In this document: positions 49,507-55,597 of the stretch, piece after piece | Position numbering within the stretch: the stretch's first letter is position 1 | Layout: every line of letters begins with the position of its first letter | Assembly (NCBI GenBank): GCA_900319005.1 | Contig: ONMV01000009.1 | Location: 1-64,000, forward strand | Origin: an uncultured Bacteroidales bacterium | GTDB lineage: Bacteria; Bacteroidota; Bacteroidia; Bacteroidales; Paludibacteraceae | Direction: 5' to 3' | DNA: 64,000 nt | Made by a program: the position numbers and the translations under genes | Notes under the pieces: model-generated | The model's database searches: none | Told to the model about the DNA's origin: nothing | What the model saw: only the letters and a program-made list of their open reading frames with translations

Positions 49507-50535
49507 TCAGTCGATGCCGAGTGCGGCTTTTACCATACGGATTGTGGTTAATCTCGGATCAACGTCTTGGGCGATGTCCGTAATGTCCTTATCATCCATT
49601 ACCGGCCAATAGAACCAGTTTGTCAGACGTTGTATGGTGTATTTGTTGAACATATCGCCGAGGATCATCTGCGGAGTGACGGTGAGTCCGTCTTTGCGTT
49701 TAGCGGTTAAGCGGCTCGCTGTCTCTTCCAGCATTTTGGCGGTGATGGTGGGGAAGTAGTGCAGGATATCGCCCTCGGGGTAGAGGTTGTGTTGCGGCTG
49801 TGCCACTTCTGCGCGCTCGGTATTGAGGTACGCGTCGCGTGCCTCATCGAGTCTCTGATTGAGTTCGTTAACCTGCTTTTCGAGTTCATGCTTGGCGTCG
49901 TTGAGACCTTTGATGAGCTTGCGGTTGTCTTTGACTTCGTCTTCGGCTTTGGTAGCCCGGGCGGTCATTTCTTGCAGTTTGGTTTGCAGTTCCTGTATTT
50001 TGGCAGACTGGTCTGCATTGGAACTTTCCTGCTCCATGTCAGATATCTGCTTTTGGAGTGCGGTAACCTGCTGCTCTGAGGCTGCAATGAGCTCGTCTTT
50101 GGAAGATAATTGCTGCTTTAATGCAGTAATTTCCTGCTTTTGCTGCTCTGAATGAGAACTTGCTGCAGTCACATAGCTGCTTTTTTCTTCCAGAGCGACT
50201 GTGAGTTTGCGCTGCAGTTCAGCCAGTTCTTTTTTGAGTTCTGTGTTGGCTTGCAGCAGTTGGGTATTGTCCGCATTACCGGGTTTGCTTTCATACGCAT
50301 CGAGTAATGCCGTCAGCGTGTCATTGTCCGCTTTGCCGATGAGTGCCAGGCGCTCGCGGTTGGCGGCAGTGATTAGCTGGAACGGAACGAGAGTAGGCTC
50401 GTTCGGGTCTTTTTTGCGGCGGTCGCGCTTGGCAGGTTCAGCTGCTGGCGCTTGCTGCGCGGTTTCAGGATTGTTCTGTTGTCCTTGCTCCGGAGCGGCT
50501 GTGCCGTTTGCCGGATTGATGTCTTCTTTTGCCAT
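49507..50535 (-). CDS. Long coiled-coil protein, possible scaffold (342 aa)
   Basis: Disordered Gln/Pro/Ala-rich start, a long coiled coil (about residues 95-245) and a conserved-looking C-terminal domain (HYFPTITAKMLEETASRL; TNWFYWPVMDD). Its location in front of the ATPase and capsid genes suggests a scaffold or a DNA-organising protein. Confidence 0.75.
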   Translation of the reverse strand: MAKEDINPANGTAAPEQGQQNNPETAQQAPAAEPAKRDRRKKDPNEPTLVPFQLITAANRERLALIGKADNDTLTALLDAYESKPGNADNTQLLQANTELKKELAELQRKLTVALEEKSSYVTAASSHSEQQKQEITALKQQLSSKDELIAASEQQVTALQKQISDMEQESSNADQSAKIQELQTKLQEMTARATKAEDEVKDNRKLIKGLNDAKHELEKQVNELNQRLDEARDAYLNTERAEVAQPQHNLYPEGDILHYFPTITAKMLEETASRLTAKRKDGLTVTPQMILGDMFNKYTIQRLTNWFYWPVMDDKDITDIAQDVDPRLTTIRMVKAALGID

Positions 50536-50559
50536 ATTGATTCGATTTTGGGAGAGTGA

Positions 50560-50850
50560 TTACTTCTTTACGATGGAAGGATGCTTGCTTTGTTGCTGCT
50601 TTTTTGCCTTGGCTTCCATGTCTTTATAGGCTTGGGAAGTCCAGAGCACTTTGTTACAATGCTTCTTTTCGAGGAAAGAAACGATGTAATTGAGCAGCAG
50701 TGTGGCTATCATTCCCCAGCTTAAAGCAGTATTGAGGATGTAACCGAGAATGTTAGATACTTTCACGATGTGCGCAGACATCATGAAAATCAGGTTCAGT
50801 ACGCCGGTGATCACACAGCCGATCAGGTACGTTTTCAGAATTGGGTCCAT
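50560..50850 (-). CDS. Multi-span small membrane protein (96 aa), first gene of the structural block
   Basis: Three hydrophobic segments (about residues 7-25, 33-53 and 42-60 overlap in part, so two or three spans) and a basic tail (KKQQQSKHPSIVKK). Directly follows the repressor-site promoter. Function unknown. Confidence 0.75.
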   Translation of the reverse strand: MDPILKTYLIGCVITGVLNLIFMMSAHIVKVSNILGYILNTALSWGMIATLLLNYIVSFLEKKHCNKVLWTSQAYKDMEAKAKKQQQSKHPSIVKK

Positions 50851-50891
50851 GAGATAATTGTATTTTTATAGTGTTAGTTTCAAAATTTGCT

Positions 50892-50924
50892 GCAAAGATA
50901 ACACATTTTTGTGATATATGCAAA
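50892..50924 (-). promoter_or_regulatory. Structural-operon promoter with embedded operator
   Basis: Minus strand: TTTGCATATATCA (from 50924), 20-bp gap, TATCTTTGC (50900-50892). The spacer contains CACATTTTTGTG (50902-50913), in the same place as in the early promoter at 59076-59108. Confidence 0.85.
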
Positions 50925-50944
50925 TTATTTTACACATTTTTGTG
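50902..50944. promoter_or_regulatory. Two operator-like CACATTTTTGTG sites
   Basis: Sites at 50902-50913 and 50933-50944, 31 bp apart (about three helical turns), one inside the spacer and one just upstream of the -33 box. Each is followed by ATAT. Proposed target of the Xre repressor at 59174. Confidence 0.65.
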
Positions 50945-50983
50945 ATATTTCTGCATTTTTTCAGTATTTTAGTACGTATTGCA

Positions 50984-51024
50984 GCAATTTTGGAACGATT
51001 TCCGGCAATTTTAGAACGGATTTC
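50984..51024. repeat. Two tandem 21-bp repeats
   Basis: GCAATTTTGGAACGATTTCC (from 50984) and GCAATTTTAGAACGGATTTC (from 51005). Non-coding, between the early terminator and the structural promoter. Confidence 0.7.
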
Positions 51025-51086
51025 TAAAAAAATCAGCATCTTTTGGAAATTCTCTGGAATAATACAGAAATCGACTCAAAAAAGCA

Positions 51087-51207
51087 GTTTACAACTTATT
51101 TTTTAATTTGTAAGGCTTTTGTAAACTTTTGTAAATGTCGTAAATCCTTTATTTTCAATACTTTATAGTATTTTTCAAATTACCTTTACAGGTTTACAAA
51201 ATTTTTG
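51087..51207. repeat. Cluster of TTTGTAAA boxes, site B
   Basis: Contains TTTTGTAAACTTTTGTAAAT, then TCGTAAAT and, inverted, TTTACAGGTTTACAAAATTT. Read on the minus strand the last part is almost identical to the start of site A at 26755. Confidence 0.65.
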
Positions 51208-51291
51208 AGTAATATAAATAAAAAAAATATAAGAAGAAAGAGGGGGTCCCGGAGCAGGTCGGCGGAGGGAGGACGGAGTGGAGGATGCAGC

Positions 51292-51323
51292 AAAAAGCAG
51301 GGCGCCCGGTGGGACACCCTGCT
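51292..51323 (-). terminator. Terminator of the early operon
   Basis: Minus strand: AGCAGGG, a 14-base partly paired loop, CCCTGCT then TTTTT, 33 bp after the stop at 51356. Confidence 0.85.
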
Positions 51324-51355
51324 TGAAGCATGATTCGACTCTGATTTGTAACGGA

Positions 51356-51715
51356 TCATTGTGGATAGATAACATTACCATCGGCTGCTGACGGCGCTGC
51401 AGCAGGCTCTTGTGCGGCTTGCTGCGAGTTATCAAGGACACATTGGATTATGTCCAGTTTCCATGCAGTGAGCGTCGTGAAGTAGCGACCGTTGTTCTCA
51501 CGGCTGGCGATGTCGAACGTGACCTCCACGGTGTCGCCGGGGTTGAGTGCGTCGAGTAGTTTGCAGTTAGCACCCTTGAATGTCAGGGCGATTTCTTTGG
51601 GGTACTGTTCTTCGGTCTCCACGATAAGGTCACGGGAGTAATACGTTTCACCGGTTTTGGGTGATTGGAACGAGGTCATCGGAAGGACCTTCTTTACTTT
51701 TTCTTTGATTTTCAT
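51356..51715 (-). CDS. DUF3127-type OB-fold protein, probable ssDNA-binding protein
   Basis: A 119-residue protein starting at 51715 (MKIKEKVKKVLPMTSFQSPK). The core YPKEIALTFKGANCKLLDAL followed by NPGDTVEVTFDIASREN and YFTTLTAWKLD is the Bacteroidetes DUF3127 pattern, an OB-fold SSB-like family. The acidic/proline tail is like that of SSB proteins. It fits a replication role beside the primase-helicase. Confidence 0.75.
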   Translation of the reverse strand: MKIKEKVKKVLPMTSFQSPKTGETYYSRDLIVETEEQYPKEIALTFKGANCKLLDALNPGDTVEVTFDIASRENNGRYFTTLTAWKLDIIQCVLDNSQQAAQEPAAAPSAADGNVIYPQ

Positions 51716-51728
51716 AATCGTACTTGTT

Positions 51729-52028
51729 TTATTGGTTAGAATTGATTTTGTCGAGTATTTCGTCGGCAGAATGGAAGATGTCGTTAGCATCAGTCCATAC
51801 AACGACGTCTCTGAGAGTCATTTTACAATGGTAGCTCATGGCGATTTGGTTGTCAGCCGAGAAGTAGTAGTCGCAGTTGACGTAGACCATGAATTGACCA
51901 TTTTTGAATGTTGCAATGAATCCGGAGAAGTTCTTGTCGCCTCTTCCGGCGTTTGATCTTAAACATGCTACGAACTGACCCTCCTGGGGGAGTTCTTTAG
52001 CGGTTTCATGCCATGTAATTTCTTTCAT
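51729..52028 (-). CDS. DUF551-like phage protein (99 aa)
   Basis: Start at 52028 (MKEITWHETAKELPQEGQFV). The W..t..ELP..G..V opening is that of DUF551-type phage proteins; function unknown. Preceded by TTAACAATCAAAAA. Confidence 0.65.
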   Translation of the reverse strand: MKEITWHETAKELPQEGQFVACLRSNAGRGDKNFSGFIATFKNGQFMVYVNCDYYFSADNQIAMSYHCKMTLRDVVVWTDANDIFHSADEILDKINSNQ

Positions 52029-52053
52029 AACAAATGATTTTTGATTGTTAATA

Positions 52054-52836
52054 CTATTGTTCATTGAACGGATTGAGTGCGCTTTTAGAGATGGCTTCTT
52101 TGAGTTCGTCGGCATTGTTCATGTGACAGACGAAGTCGTTGATTTTGAACAAGCCGGTTACGAACTGACGGAAGAAGAGTGCGATTTGTTCGTTATATGC
52201 AATCTCGGGCATATTGTCCTCTTTTACGCGCCAGTTGGTGCTGCCGGTTCCCATGCCTATTAGTTCTCGAAGCCATTTGCCGTTTTCTTCCAGGTCGTTG
52301 GAATCTACGTATGTGTAGTAGGTCTTGGTAGTTCCGTCTGCGTATTGGTTGGTTATTTTGCGTCTGAGTAATACTATTATAGACAGGTTGTAGTCACCAA
52401 ATCGGGAGCCGTTTCTCTCTTCTGTTCCGCCGAAGAAGACGGCTTGACCGTTTCTTTCGATGAATTGAAGGTTTGGATCATTTCTGACGCCGTGAGGGAA
52501 ATATTGTCCGTCGTAGGTCTTTACATAGCAGCAGGCAGAACCTATCAAATACTTAATCATGATAGTGTTTTCGATTTCCTTGAATTCGACAAGTGGTCTG
52601 ATGACCTCTTGGATTCTTACTTCGAGACTGGCGAGGGAATCGGTATAGCACGTACCGGAGGAGTCGAAGTCGCTTGGCATCATATTGATGGCTTTTAGCT
52701 GGTTTCTTATGTCATCCGGAAGGGTGGCATAGAATTTGCCTTGCGAGTTCACCTTGATATCGATATTGAAATCGATAAGCGTTTTACGCGTTTTGGAATC
52801 TGTTCTAAAGATTCGAGTTGTTTTAATTTTTGCCAT
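52054..52836 (-). CDS. Hypothetical early protein (260 aa)
   Basis: Mixed alpha/beta with RNQLKAINMMPSDFDSSG, KYLIGSACCYVKTYDGQYFP and a GTGSTNWRV segment. No family that I can name. A perfect 18-bp palindrome lies upstream. Confidence 0.75.
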   Translation of the reverse strand: MAKIKTTRIFRTDSKTRKTLIDFNIDIKVNSQGKFYATLPDDIRNQLKAINMMPSDFDSSGTCYTDSLASLEVRIQEVIRPLVEFKEIENTIMIKYLIGSACCYVKTYDGQYFPHGVRNDPNLQFIERNGQAVFFGGTEERNGSRFGDYNLSIIVLLRRKITNQYADGTTKTYYTYVDSNDLEENGKWLRELIGMGTGSTNWRVKEDNMPEIAYNEQIALFFRQFVTGLFKINDFVCHMNNADELKEAISKSALNPFNEQ

Positions 52837-52869
52837 AATTATTCGATTTTTGGGTTGATTTTGTTATAT

Positions 52870-52887
52870 ATTATACTAAAGTATAAT
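52870..52887. promoter_or_regulatory. Perfect palindrome, operator candidate
   Basis: ATTATACT, AA, AGTATAAT: two perfect 8-bp arms 34 bp before the start of the 52054-52836 gene. Seen once in the window. Confidence 0.65.
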
Positions 52888-52913
52888 AAAAATTGAATTT
52901 TTTTGCGAAAAAA

Positions 52914-52946
52914 TTTGCATATGTCGTGGATTTTTTGTACCTTTGC
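52914..52946 (+). promoter_or_regulatory. Strong rightward promoter facing against the early operon
   Basis: TTTGCATATGTC (from 52914), 20-bp gap, TACCTTTGC (52938-52946): a perfect match to the promoter pattern, but no rightward gene follows. A transcript would be antisense to the ASCH gene and beyond. Confidence 0.75.
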
Positions 52947-52973
52947 ATCGTAATTGGGAATTATCCACCTTTT

Positions 52974-53369
52974 TTATTCTTTACAGAGGGAAGTTTGGCC
53001 CCCGGACGTACCCGATAGGATGCGCCCGAGGCTGATAATGAATACTTGTTCGTTGTCAGGTGCTCCCCATTCGGTTTTGCCGTAGCCGGTCCGCAGGTTC
53101 AGGAACTCTACCAGCATGGTAGTAGGTGATCCTTGGCCGCGGTGAAAGCGGATGGCGTCGTATTTTATGGGGCGGCACAATGGGTATTGTCCTTTGTTCC
53201 ATCGGCATATTGAGCATGCTTTGTTGGCGCAAGTGATACCGCCTTTTTTGAAGCCGTCCATGAGGCGTTTTTGATAGAAGGGTTTCATTTCTCGGTACTC
53301 TTCTTTCTTTCGTCCTGAAAGGATTTCATCGTACCAATGATGGGTTAGAGATAGATCGAGGATTTTCAT
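52974..53369 (-). CDS. ASCH-domain protein
   Basis: A 131-residue protein. MKILDLSLTHHWYDEILSGR followed by KKEEYREMKPFY is the ASCH signature (L.L...W.d.I.sG.K..E.R). ASCH domains bind RNA or modified nucleosides. Phage copies are common and of unknown role. It also contains a Cys cluster (CANKACSICRW). Early operon. Confidence 0.8.
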   Translation of the reverse strand: MKILDLSLTHHWYDEILSGRKKEEYREMKPFYQKRLMDGFKKGGITCANKACSICRWNKGQYPLCRPIKYDAIRFHRGQGSPTTMLVEFLNLRTGYGKTEWGAPDNEQVFIISLGRILSGTSGGQTSLCKE

Positions 53370-53377
53370 AATGATAT

Positions 53378-53536
53378 TTATTTATACATAGGTATTTTAA
53401 TCCAGTCTTTGTCGTGATAGTGGCAGTAGGTTTTGTTATCCCAGCCGTTATTGTACTGACATTTGTCGCAATAGGTTTTGCGTTTAAGCGGACAGTTTGG
53501 CGCTATCACGTGGAATTTTAATAGTTTTGTAGCCAT
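53378..53536 (-). CDS. Small Cys-rich protein (52 aa), zinc-binding candidate
   Basis: Open frame MATKLLKFHVIAPNCPLKRK...KIPMYK with CPLKRKTYCDKCQ and YCHYHDK, enough ligands for one zinc. Fits the gap between two early genes. Confidence 0.65.
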   Translation of the reverse strand: MATKLLKFHVIAPNCPLKRKTYCDKCQYNNGWDNKTYCHYHDKDWIKIPMYK

Positions 53537-53548
53537 GGTCGTTCTGTT

Positions 53549-54043
53549 TTACTTTTTCATAAATAATACCCAGTGGGTTCTTTGTTGCTTGCCCGAGCGA
53601 TGACCGAGTATCGGTTTTTCATCAGTGAGGGCGAGAATTTTGGAGATAGGGATGTCTGTGTCGTTCCATTTGAATATCAAGAAGCCTTCGTGTTTGAGTA
53701 CTCTAAAGCACTCTGCGAAACCTTTACGAAGGACTTCTTGCCAGTCTTTATGGAGCCATCCGTATTTTTGCATTTGATAGCCGGTTGGGACTTTGTCTTC
53801 TTTTTCCAGGATGAGGTGAGGCGGGTCAAAAATGACCATGCTGAAACTCTCGTCCGGAAATTGCATGTTTGTGAAGTCGCCCTTGATGTCCGGATGGATG
53901 GAGTACACACGTCCATCTACCAAGTTTATGCCCGTGTCACGGATATCTTGGAAGAGGACGCGTGGATCCTTTTTGTTGAAGTAGAACATCCGGCCGGCGC
54001 AGCATGCGTCGAGTATTGGTTTGTTGATTTCGATAGTTTTCAT
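53549..54043 (-). CDS. Class I SAM-dependent methyltransferase (phage type)
   Basis: A 164-residue protein starting at 54043 (MKTIEINKPILDACC). PILDACCAGRMFYF replaces the glycine-rich SAM loop, and MVIFDPPHLI gives a DPPH catalytic motif like the D/NPPY/F of N6-adenine and N4-cytosine methyltransferases. GFLIFKWND follows. It may modify the viral genome against host restriction. No target-recognition domain is visible. Confidence 0.75.
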   Translation of the reverse strand: MKTIEINKPILDACCAGRMFYFNKKDPRVLFQDIRDTGINLVDGRVYSIHPDIKGDFTNMQFPDESFSMVIFDPPHLILEKEDKVPTGYQMQKYGWLHKDWQEVLRKGFAECFRVLKHEGFLIFKWNDTDIPISKILALTDEKPILGHRSGKQQRTHWVLFMKK

Positions 54044-54047
54044 GTGG

Positions 54048-54218
54048 TTAATCTTTGCAAAGTTCATGAACGATTTGGTGTAAGTGATAACTTATTGTGC
54101 GGAACTGATCACTACCTCCGGCATCATTTTTTAAGGGGTTTGCCCATAGGTCTGAGTACTCGAGGCATTCGCAGATTTTTGCGAAGAATTCCGGATGTAT
54201 ATCTTTTTGAGGTTTCAT
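54048..54218 (-). CDS. Small helical protein (56 aa)
   Basis: Start at 54218 (MKPQKDIHPEFFAKICECLE), ATGA overlap with the small membrane protein upstream. Contains NDAGGSDQFRTISYHLHQIV. Unknown function. Confidence 0.65.
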   Translation of the reverse strand: MKPQKDIHPEFFAKICECLEYSDLWANPLKNDAGGSDQFRTISYHLHQIVHELCKD

Positions 54219-54304
54219 GATAGTATGTTTGTGCAAAAGTTTAACATCAGCGCTATAAGGATCAAATATAGCGCTTGGGCGATATCTTCGAGTCTTTTTT
54301 TCAT
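54215..54304 (-). CDS. 29-residue single-span membrane peptide
   Basis: MKKRLEDIAQALYLILIALM then LNFCTNILS; start and stop coupled to neighbours (ATGA). Small, so confidence is moderate. Confidence 0.5.
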   Translation of the reverse strand: MKKRLEDIAQALYLILIALMLNFCTNILS

Positions 54305-54306
54305 AT

Positions 54307-54438
54307 TTATTCGTTGCTTGGTAATGGTTTTTGATATGGGACTTGTTTATTTTGTCCTCTCTTTTGAGAAGGACTGCATACATAGCCGAGGGCGAAGCCC
54401 ACGATGAATGTAATGAGTGTGAAGAATGCGATTTCCAT
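54307..54438 (-). CDS. 43-residue membrane-anchored peptide
   Basis: MEIAFFTLITFIVGFALGYV forms a TM, followed by CSPSQKRGQNKQVPYQ. It lies between the radical SAM gene and the 29-residue gene. Confidence 0.55.
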   Translation of the reverse strand: MEIAFFTLITFIVGFALGYVCSPSQKRGQNKQVPYQKPLPSNE

Positions 54439-54456
54439 AATGACGTAATTTTTAAG

Positions 54457-55302
54457 TTAGTGGAATAAATTATAATCTTTCGATACGAAGACCGGTTCGC
54501 CGTTTTCGAAGGTTTCTCGGTTAAGTTTCGTATATTCGAACATACTGTCTTTGAGATAGACTTTGAAGCCGAGTTTTTTATCAAACATATTCGAGATTGC
54601 TTCGCCCGTGAGAAGTGCGGCGTAGAGGGAGATCATAAATAGTTTTACCTCTCTCGGCGTGTAGTTCTTTTGTCCGGTTAGCAAGCCTATTTTATAGAGA
54701 TTGCATATATCTGTTGTTTGACCAATTATCTCTGCGGTTTCCTTGAGTGAGATTATCGGTTCGATGGAAGCGAAAGTCTTGAAGCCATAATTGTGGAGTG
54801 TTCTCATGGCTTCTATGCGTTTTAGTGTAGGGCTTGCGCCTGGTTCGAGTTCGTCATGGCCGGTAAGCGTGAAGCCGAAGGCGATGCGCGTTTTATACCA
54901 GTCATGAACGAACCATTCTCCGGGTATATGGTCGATGAAGTCTGCCCGCTTCGTCAGAATCTTGCAAGGTACGCCGTAAGATACGGCATAAGAAACAGCG
55001 TCGAATGTTAGTTGGCGCGTTTCTTTGAGGAGCGGGTCTGACGTAAACGTGAAGAATAGTCCGTGCTTTCTTAGGTCGGGTAGATATTTTTGAAGTTCCG
55101 ACCGGAATATCCGGAGTGCGTCGCGTTCATCTTTGAAGCACTTTTTAAGTGTGGCTTTTGCCTTTCCCATGGCGTGCGCGAGGACTCCGCGTTTGCAGTA
55201 GCAATACGTACAGTCATTCGAGCAGCCTACGTAGAAGTTGCAAGCATACTTGGCGTATTCGCCTGCCTTGCCTTTGGGCATGTAGATTGCTTTGGTATTC
55301 AT
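54457..55302 (-). CDS. Radical SAM protein of the SPL-like type found in phages
   Basis: A 281-residue protein. GCSNDCTYCYC supplies the CxxxCxxC cluster motif (Cys27, Cys31, Cys34) with extra cysteines at 21 and 36. Downstream FFTFTSDPLLKE, PCKILTKRAD and FGFTLTGHDELEPGA fit the SPL/Rv2578c-like branch. Related proteins occur in Bacteroidetes phages; DNA repair or nucleotide modification are possible roles. It overlaps the upstream gene by 4 bp. Confidence 0.8.
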   Translation of the reverse strand: MNTKAIYMPKGKAGEYAKYACNFYVGCSNDCTYCYCKRGVLAHAMGKAKATLKKCFKDERDALRIFRSELQKYLPDLRKHGLFFTFTSDPLLKETRQLTFDAVSYAVSYGVPCKILTKRADFIDHIPGEWFVHDWYKTRIAFGFTLTGHDELEPGASPTLKRIEAMRTLHNYGFKTFASIEPIISLKETAEIIGQTTDICNLYKIGLLTGQKNYTPREVKLFMISLYAALLTGEAISNMFDKKLGFKVYLKDSMFEYTKLNRETFENGEPVFVSKDYNLFH

Positions 55303-55505
55303 GGTTGTATCATTTTGAGATTGATGAGTTTTCTTTTGGCATTTTGAATGTTAAGAGCCTGTAGGTAAAAGCATTGCTCTTTTATGATTACTCTAATTCC
55401 TGTGAGGCTTTTTGTATACTCTGCAGGTTTGATTTCTTTGGTGAGTCGATTAAACTCGTATAGAGTTAAACCTTTAATGCGTTTTTGCTTTCCAATATAC
55501 TTCAT
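55299..55505 (-). CDS. Small basic hypothetical protein (68 aa)
   Basis: MKYIGKQKRIKGLTLYEFNR start, Lys-rich. Has a Shine-Dalgarno (GAGGAC, 7 bp before ATG). Confidence 0.7.
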   Translation of the reverse strand: MKYIGKQKRIKGLTLYEFNRLTKEIKPAEYTKSLTGIRVIIKEQCFYLQALNIQNAKRKLINLKMIQP

Positions 55506-55516
55506 AATTTGTCCTC

Positions 55517-55597
55517 TTATTTAAGAAAGTGAATGATGGTCGAGACGAGAATGATCGTCCCGGCCATCATGGTTAATAATAATTGTTCTGGTGTCAT
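55517..55597 (-). CDS. 26-residue single-span membrane peptide
   Basis: MTPEQLLLTMMAGTIILVST then IIHFLK; its start overlaps the stop of the primase-helicase gene as ATGA, which supports translation. Confidence 0.5.
   Translation of the reverse strand: MTPEQLLLTMMAGTIILVSTIIHFLK

Larger units (their letters stand above)
50945..51291. other. Non-coding region between the early and structural blocks
   Basis: AT-rich, without a convincing gene. Holds the 21-bp tandem repeats (50984-51024) and the second TTTGTAAA cluster (51087-51207). A plausible replication origin or control region. Confidence 0.6.

Noticed and set aside
50918-51106. 62-codon rightward ORF between the early and structural blocks
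   Set aside because: Phe/Ile-rich product of AT-rich sequence that contains the 21-bp tandem repeats; no promoter in that direction.
51175-51441. 88-codon leftward ORF across the early terminator
   Set aside because: It runs out of the end of the DUF3127 gene in another frame and through the terminator hairpin.
54048-54584. 178-codon leftward ORF
   Set aside because: Most of it overlaps the radical SAM gene and two small coupled ORFs; only the last 56 codons (from 54218) look genuine.
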